A stretch of 64,000 nucleotides of DNA from Lineus longissimus (Eukaryota > Nemertea > Pilidiophora > Heteronemertea > Lineidae): assembly GCF_910592395.1 (NCBI RefSeq), contig NC_088308.1:1986001-2050000 (forward strand). The letters are read 5' to 3'. The translations under genes and the position numbers were made by a program. Positions 37,013 through 49,515 of this stretch are shown one piece after another (position 1 is the first letter of the stretch; every line of letters begins with the position of its first letter). The notes below the pieces were generated by a model. The model saw nothing but the letters and a program-made list of their open reading frames with translations, was not told where the DNA came from and did no database searches.

Positions 37013-39651
37013 AGTGGCTGTAATTGCTGGATAATTTACTGTTCTTTTAGATTAACATTCAAATCAACCAATGTTTTGTAATCATGTAATTATATGTATT
37101 ACATGTAAGGGTAAGGATATTTTGTAAAATATTTTGAGGTAATGCTGTAATTCTACTCGAGCTCTATGCAAATGATGACATAATAATATTGATAAAAAAT
37201 TCTTGATTTTTGTGGTCTTTTTTGGTTCAATCATGACAGATTTTTTAAAAGTCCGTCAATCAAGTACTAATCATGTATTTGGTAAATAATAACTTGAGTT
37301 GAGTTTGGTTGAAAATTTGTTACTTGGAGATTTTATTCCAATGTTTATTTTACTTCATTGTTGGTACGTTACCATTTTTGTGAGTTTTGCTGCCTCCTTT
37401 TGAATGCGAATGGTTCCCATGGGCCAGCCAATGAGAGTTGACCTTATATCCAGCTTGCGGTCATGGTACAATCATGCAATATTGAATGATATTATTGTAC
37501 AAAACTTTATGAACACACGAAGAAAATTGTTATTCTTGGAGCATGAACATGTTAGGTATACAAAGTGTGTTTTGAGTGACCATTTTCAGAATGGTAGACT
37601 ATGTACCTATCTTGTTTCTACTCCAAGACTTTCAAAACCTTCTAATTGATTTTAGCCTATTTTATTTCACTAATTAGTATAATTGAGTTATTCTGTACGT
37701 TTGTAACTATCTAATTAATCACGTACCTGTGAGATTTATTTTAATACCAAAATCAAAATATTATTTTGTTGGTGTATAAAGTATATAGCGATGCTTCAGA
37801 TGCAATATACAAGCATTTTGTGTAATTTCAAGCTAAGTCATAGAAATTCATTTGGCTGTATGTGCTAGGTCTGTTTAGTTTTAAGGTAATTAGCTGTTGA
37901 CCACCTCAACTTGTAATTGACAAGTTAAAATAAAATAAGTTTTTCTTGTTCATTTGGTAATAATAAGCTTTAAATTTTGAGAGCCTATCAGGTCTATTAA
38001 AAAAACATCAAATTTATAATGATGATTTCTTGGGGTGTTTCAACAGTCAGGCCACAATACTTAGTTTTAATATTGCAAAAAGGTTTTATTTAGAATTTCT
38101 GTGGTATTAGTTTTGGCCTCGCCTTCATATTATAATTGTGTATATAAAACAGAGAAGTTGTTGCCTAGGTTACAAGTGCCTGGTTAGATTTGTAATATGA
38201 TTTTGTTAAACATGATATGCTGAAATCATGTAATGCTGATTCAGATTTTTTGACAAAAAATTCCTATCTGCTGAGAAGTGAAATTTGGTATATGGTTGAT
38301 AAATAGCTTGCCTAAGATCACAATTATTGATAAGTAGCTTGCCTAAGGTTGCAATTGTATGCTTCAGAGCAGGTCATGTACATTTGCTGAGTCCGCAGCA
38401 GTGAGAGAGATTAATCCAGTACCTGTGTTGTGTCCCCTGCTTGCCACTGTGGTGGAACTGGGCCTTTAAAGACCTTTCATGAAGATTTTTTTAAAAGATA
38501 TAAATAGCGTGTTAACATTGTTATCTGTTATGGTCTGGTATCATTGTGATAATGTTATACTGTGCATAATGGCACTTGTTAGAACAATTATTGGAGTAGT
38601 TGACCCTGTTGACGTTAGTACTGAAAGATGGTTAGGCCACAACGTGGCTTCCTTGGGAGATCAGTGATTCTCTGCACCTGTTGCCCTCTGTCACCGCTCG
38701 TTGAGGTGTTGGAATAAACTTTTCTCTTTATGCAACACAGAGATTAAGTAATAATTTACAGTAGGTTCTGAAATGAAGGTATGTTTTGATTGTAATGAAA
38801 AAAACTGCTTTATTTGGTGATGTTGAAATGTTTAAAATGCTGATCACCATTCATGTTGGTTTATCAAATAATAATTAAGATTATGCAAAGAATTCTGAAT
38901 ACTGCTGATTTCCTGAATCTGATTCTAATTTTACCCCTTTATTTCATTAGCATGCCCCTTAAACTTCTGAAGTAGGACTTTCTAGCTCTTCGCTTTGTCC
39001 AGAAAAAACCACATGAATTGATCTTATTTGTGCTAAAGTGAATCTAAATGAAGTTTGTCATGGGCAACCTGACTGGTCAACTGGGCAAATCGTGAACAAG
39101 CAAATTCGATTCAAAATGAATCTGAAAATGTACATATATGGAGCAAGGAACCAAGTTATTTTTCTTTCCTTGTCGGATATCCCTATCGTCCTCGCACTGG
39201 TCTTTGACTAGAAATTGGCGTGTTGTAGATTACCTGGCAATTTGAACTGCTAAATTTCACTTAAGCCAGTGATCCCTTGATCAGTGAAAACAAATGTGCT
39301 AAAATAATTGAAGTGCGGACAGTTATTAGTTAGCCTGATTATAAATGCTTTTCAGTTCTTTCATGACGAAATCTTCTTATGTAAATAAACAAACCAAGCC
39401 GTGTAATCTTTGAGGTGTAAAGTATGTCCTGTATCCTGTGTGACCTGATGACCTCACTAACCATGACCTACCTAACCAGCTTTGCTACAGGGATGTATGA
39501 TAACGATTATAACAAGACAAACGTGATGCGGGCTTTGTCATCGAAGCAGACATGACACATAGTTTTATACAAATATTTTATAATCATGATTCCTAATGCA
39601 CTGGTTGTATGTATCATTGTATCCTATCTTCTATGTATATTGTACATTATA

Positions 39652-39915
39652 CAGGGTGTAACAAGCGTGTGGTGGTCTGGCTTTGCTTGTCATTTTAAAA
39701 CTGAGCGGGCGTACATCATAGATGTATATATGATAAGATGGGAATTTGAGCCTTGTGAGTGCACTGCGCATGAGCTATGCATGAACTGCGCTTCGGATGC
39801 TACGTATATGCTTAAATTATACCATTCCCTCAACAGGGAATTTTCATCACTCTTTCTGTACCTTGATGTAGTGACCAGCAAAACAAGACCATTCTGTTTA
39901 TTTTGAATCACCCTG
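39652..39915. mobile_element. Tc1/mariner-like MITE
   Basis: Short inverted ends CAGGGTG (39652-39658) and CACCCTG (39909-39915) are flanked by TA on both sides, the target duplication of Tc1/mariner elements. The right end reads inward as CAGGGTGATTCAAAAT, a familiar end type. At 264 bp it is too short for a transposase. A 197-codon minus-strand frame crosses it and is judged fortuitous. Confidence 0.5.
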
Positions 39916-40479
39916 TAAAAAGAAGTTTTCGTGTTCTTGCCTGAAAATGAGATGTTGTTGCCAGCAATAATCCTGTGCCTAAACATCTGTTCTTTTTCTG
40001 AATTTGTTGGGCATGACTTGGGCATGAATCTTGGTCTCAACAACATGTCATTATGTTCATGGTTTAAAAAGGCAGTCATGTTGCATCCTGCTTTGTCAGC
40101 CTTCGAAGGAGCAATGGTCTCCCGGTGATAAATGGATTGTTGGTCAAGAACGCAGTCATAATAACCATGACACATGTAATAAAGTACCCCACAAAGCATG
40201 AGATTAATAACCCTCTTAATAACCCTCTGAGGAGGTTTCCCTCTTATTCTTGCACTCCAGCTTCCTAAACACCTTGGAAACACACTGAGTTGCCTGTTGA
40301 AAGAAAAACTACTGTCTCCAACTCATTTACTCGATGCCTATCTGAAAAGTTAATTTGACCATTCTGACATGTTTTGCAATTGTGTTTAGTTCAATATTCC
40401 ACTACAAGATGGCTATACAATCCCACCTCCTCTCCTTTCTGTGCTTGGAGCAATGAACCAACTCTCCTGAGACTTCTCT

Positions 40480-40567
40480 CACCGGTGTAATATCAGTGGT
40501 TGTTCACCATATGTCAGTGTTTCCATACCAGAGACAGCTGGAGAGACCATGACTTTTCAATAGGGAA
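40480..40567 (+). repeat. Dispersed repeat, copy A
   Basis: It shares CCGGTGTAATATC, then GGAGAGACCA-type and CTTTTCAATA blocks, in the same order and spacing with the block at 52372-52461. I estimate about 70% identity by eye. It is a member of an unnamed interspersed family. Confidence 0.7.
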
Positions 40568-41194
40568 AACACTGAATTAAAAGGGTCTATCTGTCTTTCA
40601 CTGTTCCCAAGTAATGAGGGGAGACACTCACAAGTGTCCCACACTGATTTGTCTGAAGTTCAGTTCATGTGATTGGCATTCAGTTATGTGATGTCTTTCC
40701 AACACCTACACTCCCCTCTGTCTCGGCCCCTCCTTGTCCTTGTGCCATACACAACAATACCATGTTTGATCCTCCTTTGCAATAAATATATGTAAAAGCA
40801 AAACTTTCTTATTTGCTTTGTCTTGAAAGTAAGCCGCCAACTCGGTGGTAATACGAAGATGACCGAGGTGATGAGGCCTCCCCGCCTCGAAACTGCTTCA
40901 GTGGCCAGCCAAAAAAAGCATCTGGCAGTCACGCAGTTTCTCTTTGTGTCTTTATGTGATGGGGGCGTTTCTGCCTGTGGGTGTCGAAGGCACCTCCGTA
41001 CTGCCATCTCTCTCCTTGTCTCATCCTGAGTGCTTTGACCAGACAGCAAGAGTTACGATTGTGACAATGAACTACTGACTTTCCCAACATTGATTACTTG
41101 GTCTAAGGACGCATTATCCCAATTCCCCTCTTCAGGCCCCCAAAATGGATTCTAATCTGTGAGAAGAGATCCAATCACCATGGATGTGACAATC

Positions 41195-42160
41195 GTGAGG
41201 ACAGTTTGAGACGGATGTCTCCATGAAGTCGCCTTATTTGGGGAGATCGTATCAAGGAGACAGGATAAGACTGTCTTTAAGACCAAACTGGACTTCCTCA
41301 GAGGAGACTGTTAACAATTGCTGTCCCTTGAGAAGACTCGGAACAGTCTGTGTTGAGGACAGTCAGAACTTTGATTGTTCCAAGACAGAGGCGACTAAAA
41401 TGGCTGTCCCTTTTCGGAAGAGTCTGTGTTGGAAGGACAGTCAGAAATTGGATGGTTTTCATGACGGAAGACTGCCGAAAGTCGCTGTCCCTTGAGAAGA
41501 CTTGCCTGTCGGAAGATTCTGTGTTGAGGACAGTCAGAAATGGACTGGTCCTCATGACAAAAGACCGAGTCTGTCAAAAGTGGCTCTCCCTTGAGAGGAT
41601 TAACCGTTCAGAGGAAACTGTTGAAGGCAGTCAGCATATTAAATGCGACCGTCCTCAAGACAGCCAGTACTGGACGCTATCCGCGCAGAGGGATTGCCTT
41701 TCAGAGGAGACTTCGTTTGGGACACTCAAAAACTGGATTGTCTTCAAGACAGTCTGTATTGGTTGTACTGGTGTAGAAGTAGAAAATGTCCCCAGGAAAA
41801 AGTGTCTGGTCCTCTTCTATTCTGGCGGATTATGACATGTGGTTCCATAGGCCATGACCACCTTAGCTCAAATATTTAAAAGCGCATAGTAGAATCGTTT
41901 TGCCGAGGACATTTCAAACTTCCACACAAATGTCCTTTGAGTAGACTTTACAAATGACCGTCAGTGCTGAGAGGATTATATGTTTTCAGAGCAAAACAAT
42001 CAGAAACGGCACGGTTCTCAAAGCGGTCAGTACTGGACGTCTTGATGAGGACACTGTCAAAAGTCCCCCAAGAGGACATGCCTTTCGGAAGATACAGCAG
42101 TGAGGACAGTCAGAAATGAGATTGTCCTTGAGATTGAATGTCCGAAGAGGAGACGGTCTG
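41195..42160 (+). repeat. Degenerate tandem-repeat field, unit about 75-100 bp
   Basis: Blocks such as TGTTGAGGACAGTCAGAA, GGCTGTCCCTT and TCGGAAGA recur in the same order. GGACAGTCAGAA-type blocks begin near 41349, 41425, 41520 and 41619, with later copies near 42100. The units are heavily diverged. Open frames of 60-161 codons run through in several frames because the repeat lacks stops; they show no protein similarity. Confidence 0.75.
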
Positions 42161-42939
42161 CATGAGCACAATGCTGTTTCGGTGCTATTCCACCAGCGAA
42201 ATACTGGTATTGGACAAGTTGACGTATTTCCACTGAATTGAACTTGACAAGTTCATGATGTTATGTTATTGCCTGCCTCAATTGCCAGCCTTATTTTCAT
42301 GCTTCATTTGGTAAAATGTAATAGTGAACTCGTTACTGAATGTCACAGTATTATTACATCGATATAATAATTACTAACGTCCCCAGCCAAGAAAAACTAT
42401 TGCTCAAAATATAATGGACTCATATTTGTTCAAGAATTATGCAGAGGGTGTTACATATCTCATTAACACTGGATCAACATATTTAATAGTAATGAGACAA
42501 TTAAATGTTCCGACACAAATGTTATGACAAAATTATTCCATGCTGCACAAGTGACCGTTATAAAGACAACGGTAAAATGTAGCTTCTGTACCGGGAGACA
42601 GGACAAGGCCGGCTCGCGGCCGGTCCACTGCATGCGTCCAGAGTGTACGATAAATTCGACCAGAGCTCTATCCTTGACTTGACGCAAAACTTCTTTGGTC
42701 GCCTGTAATGTCCTCAACCCGCCTTGCGTCTTGTGACTTTGTCGTTTCGGACCTTGCATGCCTGCGATATATAGGGCTGGACTCTCCTTGCTGAACGACA
42801 ATGTCACAACCGCACATACAGTATATCAAAACTTGATTTGTTGTTCCAACCTCCAGTGCCCCATGAATAGGAGACCGCAGTTTCCTGCTCAACTGATGAT
42901 GTCACGTGTTGAAGCTGTATCTGAAGCCATGTGACAGCA

Positions 42940-43040
42940 ATGACAGTCCCCTAAAATCAAAGTCTGCCTCGATTTTAGGCTGCTTCGAACCCACGACCCT
43001 CCGATCACAATTCGGACGCTCCTCCACAGGTGCCCAGCGC
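42940..43040 (-). repeat. tRNA-derived SINE fragment
   Basis: The minus strand reads GGAGCGTCCGAATTGTGATC followed by GTCGTGGGTTCGAAGC, a good B box and tRNA-like 3' half. The 5' half cannot fold to a full tRNA, so this is a SINE rather than a functional tRNA gene. Confidence 0.5.
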
Positions 43041-45566
43041 TTCCACATCCTGTCGTTAATAGAAATGTACAATGAATGTTTTCAAAACATGTTTTTAACA
43101 ACCGCTGTAGCTGTCGAAAATGTTCCCCTGACAAAAGAGTCCGGGCCTATTTTGACGGATTCTGCTACGGATTCTGATGGTTCTATAGAGACCATGGTCG
43201 CCAATTACCTCAGAGTTTAAAAGCTGCTACTCTAATAGAATCTGTTGTTCTGTTACTCCGGGCACCCATGACATTCCATGTCCGACATGAGGGACAATTC
43301 AGACTTCTGCATTGACTGATATTTTATTCTCTGGCGCAGACCGAGACAGATATCCAATACAGATATCGAGATGAATGCCAGGAGCAGAGTGTACCCGGTA
43401 AATAGCAATCAGACAGAATAATTATCAATCATCATTTCACCCATCAACCAACCTGCATGGTAGCTAGAAAAAAAAACACTCTCCTCAACGTACGGATTAT
43501 TCCATTGAAAATCTTATAGTAGAGAGCCAGTCCACAGTTATTGAAATGTAATGAAGATTGGTGACACCATGGCTACCTGAAAGATCGCGTCTGTTCTCAA
43601 ACCTGGATTGGAAATGGTCACAGTGCAGACACACTAAATATGGAATGTTGCAATAAGTCTTCAGTATTTTTCAAATTCGAATAATAATCAATATTTTCCA
43701 AACACCCATCAAACCTCAGATGGATAAAAAGTGACAGTTATAAATCTACTAATTCAATGTCGTTGTAGCTGGAGAATGTACCGTTAATAATTGGTTTTCA
43801 TCCATGTCTGGTGTGTGTGGATGAGACGGCAGCAGACCATTATGCTGCACGCACACTATTGATGCGTGATTATTTCTAGAACTTTATTGCAAAAATGCCA
43901 GATTCTTGCTGAGCGTAGGGTATATTTCATATTTACACCTTACAGATTACGATCATGGCCAAAATAGACAGCAGGATATGTGCTGACACCACCTGTCGTT
44001 TGTCACAACCATCACAACCATGCTGCACGCCGAAAGTGTCCCGTCATAACTCAATGAGCTGAAAAATTCAGAAATATGTCCTCATTTTATAGAAGCGTTT
44101 GAAACATGATCTTCATCGTTTGTCCGATTGAATTTTGTCCAATAACGTTGTTCTATGAATCGAACACAAGTATTTTCTTCAGAATGTTTGTAGTGAAAGT
44201 GGAGAGATTTATAATTAACGATGCTAAAACGGATATCACTCAAATCGATTATTGCACACAATTATATGTTTTGATGGGTTTTGAGTGTAAACAAACAAGA
44301 TGGAAAACGAAATATCGCCAACGGGCCAACAAAACCAATGTATTGATAGTCTTAAGTGTTTACAAGAAATAGGATGACAGTTTATTCTCAAAACATGACA
44401 AACTTTATTGTGTTCATTTAAAATATTGTCCGGTTATGTTCGCCAGGCTTTCAGCGGTGAGACATAAGCTAAATGATATCTTCAGGGTATAGTCTCAAAA
44501 TGTAAGGCATGGGTTTACATTACTGGGCGATTTTTATGGTCTGGAAATACGAGAGATCGTTTATAGTCATTTGATAAAATGCCAATCCAACCTTCATATC
44601 AGGATTAAACGAAAATTAAATGTACTAAATTACCAGAGAGTCGTCCAGTTCTCCCGGTCCGATTGTCGCGAAATTTTAACATCCGAATACAAATTTACTC
44701 TACTTTGATAAGCCAAACAGCCTTTTCGGGTCTCTCACGAAAACAACCCTCTACCCTCAGCTCCTGGACAAAAGCGGGAGATCCCGGAACGACGACAAGT
44801 GCTGATTTTGCACACCCGGTCAGGGGTCTCCGCGACGTTCAAGGTTGCAATCCAGAGGTCATTATTTTCATTTCTTCTTGTTTGTTCAGCAAAAACCAAC
44901 CACTGATAATATAATGATACATTTATAAAGCGCCCTTCCATGGTCAGACCACACTCAGGGCGCTGCCTCTCCTTAAATGGTCTTCAATCTTCACTCGAAA
45001 TAGGTTGTTGTGACATAGATGAAGACGGTTGTGACAACTATCTAGATTTGAATAGTTGTGACATTGCCATTCGGAATAGAGCATGAGTGAGATCGTGCCA
45101 GAGAGTGTCTTTTATGAAATCCGTCACCCGTATTTAAAACGTTAAAGATGGTTGTGACATTGTCTTCTATGTCTGTTCGTATGAGGCGGCCAGGAGGTCA
45201 TGACTGTTTCAATTACTGTTAGTGACTAATACAAGTCTTGGGAACAATTAGTTTTACAATCCTCTGGCAAACATCAAACACCCACAACTATAAAATTTAC
45301 ACTGACGCACAACGAGGCATGCTAAGATAATTGGCAGAATGTCTTACCTGGTCTGGTTATCGAATGAAACACACACTGAAAGTCTCTATTTATCTTTCAT
45401 TGTTTAATGAAAGGCTTACTCGTGTCAAAACTAAGAAAAATACAAACTACATGTCAATATTTACCTCAACAACAAACTTTAAAGTTGGCGAAGTATTTTG
45501 CCATTTACGTACAGCATGTTCAAATTGCCCGTCTTTCGTAGGTAATCGCGGTTGAGGTGTAGCCTT

Positions 45567-45617
45567 AGAACCCGGTTGTTCAAAATCAGGGCTTACTTCT
45601 TTTAAACAACCGGGCCC
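45567..45617. repeat. Inverted repeat, 19-bp imperfect arms
   Basis: Arms AGAACCCGGTTGTTCAAAA and TTTTAAACAACCGGGCCCT pair with few mismatches around a loop of about 13 bases. It could be a solo remnant of a MITE whose ends read GGTTGTTCAAA, or a simple hairpin. No flanking duplication was identified. Confidence 0.5.
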
Positions 45618-46600
45618 TTATTTTCAGCAACCAAGTCACTAGCTTGATATTTACTTACAAATTTACCTAAAAATGTCAAAGTCAAATGTCCCAAATTGAT
45701 GCCAGACAAACAGACTTTGCTTCCTAAATTCAATTATGACGTCACTAAGCATATTCAACAAAGAAATTTCTGATAAACCGAGTCGGAAGTTCATTACATT
45801 TGACAATTTAAACGTTGTACTTTGATTACTGGTTAAGTCTACTCCGTCTGAAAACAGGCCTTAGGTTGGGCTGTACTTCGTTCACTTTGCTCAATGTTTG
45901 ACTGCCCAGTTTGCAAATAGTTACCGCGACAATGTTTACTATTCATTGGTCATGCATTCACGATATTTTTACTTTGCAATTCAATATTTTCTCAACACTT
46001 AACAGATATTAAACTTTCAACAATTTTGCGGGAACTGGCTTGACGTCTGGTTGAAAGTATGCCCGCATACCGATGTTTAGGACATGCGTTTGGTTCAAAA
46101 ACAAGTTCAATCCCGATCGGGGGCCTGTCTAAAGCCAGAAATCTAGCCAAAGGCATCTCTTCTGAATGGCTGCACGAACCTAATGTTCATGTTGGTTCTT
46201 AGCTTGGGAATCTGACCTCACTCTCGCTGTCTACCCGAGGATGAGGAACCAGGCACTGGCTCGTTGTCACTGCCAAGACGAAAAGGATCGAATGCATCTC
46301 AGTGATTGGACAAATCGAAAGGACGTCAATACTATTGTAAATCCCTTCTGAATATGATTGGTTGGACAGTTATCTCTGACAAAGTAGAATTCTGATTGGC
46401 TAGCAATATTGGAAGCACGGCCTATTGTTTGCCTTCAACTCGAGTGGCCAATGCAGAGATGTCAGGCATGGTGAAATCAAGGGGCTTGTACTGTAGTTTG
46501 CTTTCATAGAGACTGTCGTGACTTTGAGATCGTCTCCGATTCATTTCTGGTTTTAAGGTAACTCAAAACGAAAACTACATTTACTTATTAATCAATATCA

Positions 46601-46607
46601 TTTATTT
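46601..46607 (-). terminator. Possible polyadenylation signal of the ankyrin-repeat gene
   Basis: On the minus strand this reads AAATAAA, about 620 bp after the stop at 47229. It is a canonical signal at a plausible distance; use is not shown. Confidence 0.35.
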
Positions 46608-47228
46608 ACTACTCTCATTGCAGGACAAATTGTCGTAGACGTTGATTGATTGATGAATACATTTCAGTAATTGGCAAACTAAGGATGCAATCACCAGCCA
46701 ATGATGACCATGAATAGTGAATGCATGCAGGGGCCGTTCATTTAGAACGTACGCCCAATTTTCAACTTTTCAGTGCTCCATCTCTGTTACACCAAGATTT
46801 AGTCTTTCAATCTCTAGCATTTGCTGCGGAGCGAAAGTACGCCAATCATTGGTCTATCGATCGAATTCGTCCACTTCGTTATTTTGAGGAGTGTTTTTCT
46901 AAAACTCTGCACTATAGTTAGTCATAAATGTTGCTCCAAGTATTGAAAATATTGCAAATGAAAATACAGCCATTGCCAATGAAGAAGGAAATTAATCGAT
47001 AAAACGTGGTACAGATTGAAGACTGCGGTGACAAATATCGATTTGGACAGTTCAACTTTCCAATGAGTATGGCGAGTTTTCTGACGGATGCCAAAGTGCC
47101 TATTGGGGTAGCAATCTATGTCAAAGGAAACGCCAACACTTAGTTGGAAATGATTTTCACCCCAACCGATGACTTTCGTCGAGCTAAAATGGCAAGGCAT
47201 CAATTCATGGAAACTCAATCAACCCGCC

Positions 47229-49244
47229 TCAGACGACTATTGCAGGCACCTCTAACTCATTTTCCATCTTAGAATGTCTGACATGTTTCGCCTGCACCAC
47301 CTGAACACGCCGCTGAACAGATTCCTCTGCTTTACCCTGTTTGTCCTTGCCACCAGGGGACGCCCTTGCCGCCTTGGAAATTTTCCTAGACGGCCCATTT
47401 GCCGGGGAGGTTTTCGCCGCCGGGCTCTTGCCCCTTGCGCTCCTTTTCCGTGGTTTGGGCGTCCTAGTCCCGCTATCCTTCCCCATGATGATAGCTAAAG
47501 AAGAGACACCCGTTTTGCGCTTCTTTTTCGATTTCACTGGTTCCGGTTCCGGGGTCTTCAACCGCGGTTGTTTGACAACACTGGACCTGAAAGCTCTAGA
47601 TTTCTGTTCTGAAAGGACCGTGAACATAGAGTGCATACCACGGTCAGTTGCAGCATGCGTGTGGGGTGTTGGGTGCTTCATATGGTGAGTATGCCCTGAA
47701 CCATTCACAGGAGCTGGGTTATGCGCTGGCGTGGCAACACTGGCAACAAAATTGCCCACCCTCATGCCTTCATCAACCTGCGCGAGAAGAGCAAATGCAG
47801 GGTCGTCGTAGCCTGCAGAATCCTGGGGTGGTGGGGGCCTGTACAAACTGTTCATGCTATTCGAGACCGAGCTAGTGCCCTCTAAATTCGACCGAGGAGT
47901 GGCAGCATCAACATTATTATTTGCATTCAGAGAGTTTCGAGAATAGGATACCTTTACTTGAAGGTTTGACTCTGCCCTTTGACCCCTTATCACTGCTCCC
48001 TTAGGTTGCACAGTGCTAGACGGCGCCGAGCGCACCGAAATGTCTTTGCTACTACCGGTGTCTGTCGCGTCGCTGACCCGCGAAGGCCGCAAGGCCACAG
48101 ACTCCTGAGAGCGGGTCATCCCGCCAAGCTTTACAGCCACAAGCCCCTTCGCTTCCGTACGTTCAAAAACAGGCATTTTACCGTTCATTCTATACCACTC
48201 CTTCTCCACTCGTTTCAGATGAGCCTGCTCCTTTTGTCTCTGTTTCTGTCCGTCCTCGTACCAGACAGTCCCACTCCTATACAGCGTACTATCAAACTGT
48301 TTATTAGAAGCACGACCTTCTTTTCGAAGAATATCAGCAAGTTCAGCATATCCTAGCTTTTTCGAATATAAGAAGGGTGTGAGTCCGAGCCTGTCCGGAA
48401 TATCCACTGACAATCCATACTTTTTCATCGTGGCCACTAACATTTTAACAACAGAGGTATTCCCCGATATCACAGCATGATGCAGCACCGTTTTTCCTGA
48501 TTTGTCTTTCTGGCTGAAGTCGATATCTCCTTGACACATCTGTAGGATCTTTGCCACCTGTTCGATTCGATTCAAGCAACAAGCCCAAGCAAGGACGCTG
48601 CGGCCAGTATCATCGTCCATAGCCATCGGGTCCGCGTTCCTTTTCAGAAGATACTTAAACATACTCTCACGGTGTTCAGCGTCCTCGATATGCAACGCGG
48701 CGACAAGAACGCCATAACCGTCCTGATTCTTCGAAGAAATCTTCACACCACATTTCAGAAGCGTCTTAACCTGAAAAAACCGTCCATCCAACACAGCTTT
48801 GAATAACTGTCCCGACATGGTGAAGTCCTGCTTGGGTTTCGTCCAGTCCAGTTTACTATCTGACACCTCACTGAACTTCGCCGACTCCTTTTGTAGTTTA
48901 AACTGCAGGTAGTCAACCGAAGAAGGGTCTTTAGCTTCCGTTTTGTTTTCACGCTTAGTGATATTAATCCCTGATCCTTTCCACTCGGGTCGTTTTGCCG
49001 GAGGGCCCTTACTATTTGTACTGGGCCTAGCTTGTTTTGCGTTTTCCTTCACTTCGTCCAAGAAAGCCGAATACTCATCACCAGGAGCTATCGGTCCCTT
49101 CTCTGCCACGTTTGGATCAGGTGGCTTCTCGTACAACTCACGCAGAAACTCCACATAATTCTCTTTATCAAGAGTCGGTGCACACTCCTCGATGTTTATG
49201 TAGCCAGTCTTTATCTTGACCCTCTTACCTTTAGTTTTAGCCAT
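47229..49244 (-). CDS. Single-exon ankyrin-repeat protein, 671 aa
   Basis: An uninterrupted frame from ATG at 49244, with AAC before ATG and G after it (good initiation context), to TGA at 47229. Residues 1-140 are a polar N-terminus (MAKTKGKRVKIKTGYINIEE...). About 146-310 form ankyrin-type repeats: LFKAVLDGRFFQVKTLLKCG, GRSVLAWACCLNRIEQVAKI, SGKTVLHHAVISGNTSVVKM and LGLTPFLYSKKLGYAELADI. About 330-570 is disordered, with Ser/Pro and His-rich stretches. About 575-671 is very basic (KSKKKRK, KPRKRSARGK), suggesting nuclear or nucleic-acid association. The repeat layout recalls the ANKRD34 group, but I cannot assign orthology. There is no transmembrane segment or catalytic domain. Lack of introns, unlike its neighbours, may point to an old retrocopy or ancestral intron loss. 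Confidence 0.93.
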   Translation of the reverse strand: MAKTKGKRVKIKTGYINIEECAPTLDKENYVEFLRELYEKPPDPNVAEKGPIAPGDEYSAFLDEVKENAKQARPSTNSKGPPAKRPEWKGSGINITKRENKTEAKDPSSVDYLQFKLQKESAKFSEVSDSKLDWTKPKQDFTMSGQLFKAVLDGRFFQVKTLLKCGVKISSKNQDGYGVLVAALHIEDAEHRESMFKYLLKRNADPMAMDDDTGRSVLAWACCLNRIEQVAKILQMCQGDIDFSQKDKSGKTVLHHAVISGNTSVVKMLVATMKKYGLSVDIPDRLGLTPFLYSKKLGYAELADILRKEGRASNKQFDSTLYRSGTVWYEDGQKQRQKEQAHLKRVEKEWYRMNGKMPVFERTEAKGLVAVKLGGMTRSQESVALRPSRVSDATDTGSSKDISVRSAPSSTVQPKGAVIRGQRAESNLQVKVSYSRNSLNANNNVDAATPRSNLEGTSSVSNSMNSLYRPPPPQDSAGYDDPAFALLAQVDEGMRVGNFVASVATPAHNPAPVNGSGHTHHMKHPTPHTHAATDRGMHSMFTVLSEQKSRAFRSSVVKQPRLKTPEPEPVKSKKKRKTGVSSLAIIMGKDSGTRTPKPRKRSARGKSPAAKTSPANGPSRKISKAARASPGGKDKQGKAEESVQRRVQVVQAKHVRHSKMENELEVPAIVV

Positions 49245-49449
49245 GTTAGTGTCTTTCTTTTTACACCATACTAAGAAAAATGGACAATGAAATCATGACG
49301 TAGTTACAGGAAATGTCCGAATTATGAATCAACTGGAACTTCCGTTATCCTTAGCTGGGAGAACTCACATGTTTATAGTATATTACTCCAAGTTGATTTG
49401 ACACAAGCCACAATATTGATTCAATGTCAAACAGTGCATTCCGAGATCC

Positions 49450-49515
49450 CTGGTCACGAGAACCAATCAAATTGAAATATCACAAATCAGTCAACCAATC
49501 ATAATCGCGCATTGT
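49450..49515 (-). promoter_or_regulatory. CCAAT-box pair upstream of the ankyrin-repeat gene
   Basis: AACCAATCA motifs at about 49461 and 49495 lie 215-260 bp upstream of the minus-strand start codon at 49244. Paired CCAAT boxes are typical of TATA-less promoters bound by NF-Y. The role is inferred from motif and position. Confidence 0.35.

Larger units (their letters stand above)
36021..47228. other. Gene-poor region between BicC and the ankyrin-repeat gene
   Basis: No frame here has a recognisable domain or convincing splice structure. The region is A+T-rich with several AATAAA signals up to about 38718, which could belong to long BicC 3' UTR forms. It holds a SINE (36808), a two-copy 31-bp tandem duplication (about 38298-38361), a mariner-like MITE (39652), a dispersed-repeat copy (40480), a degenerate repeat field (41195-42160), a SINE fragment (42940) and a hairpin (45567). 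TGTGACA motifs recur at 45005-45175. Confidence 0.6.

Noticed and set aside
39690-40283. 197-codon minus-strand open frame
   Set aside because: It crosses a mariner-type MITE, has no recognisable domain, and its composition is not protein-like; judged fortuitous.
41223-41835. Frames of 60-161 codons with repeated TVRN-like peptides
   Set aside because: Produced by a stop-poor degenerate tandem repeat; open in several frames at once.
47341-48356. Plus-strand frames of 60-125 codons
   Set aside because: Antisense shadows of the ankyrin-repeat gene.
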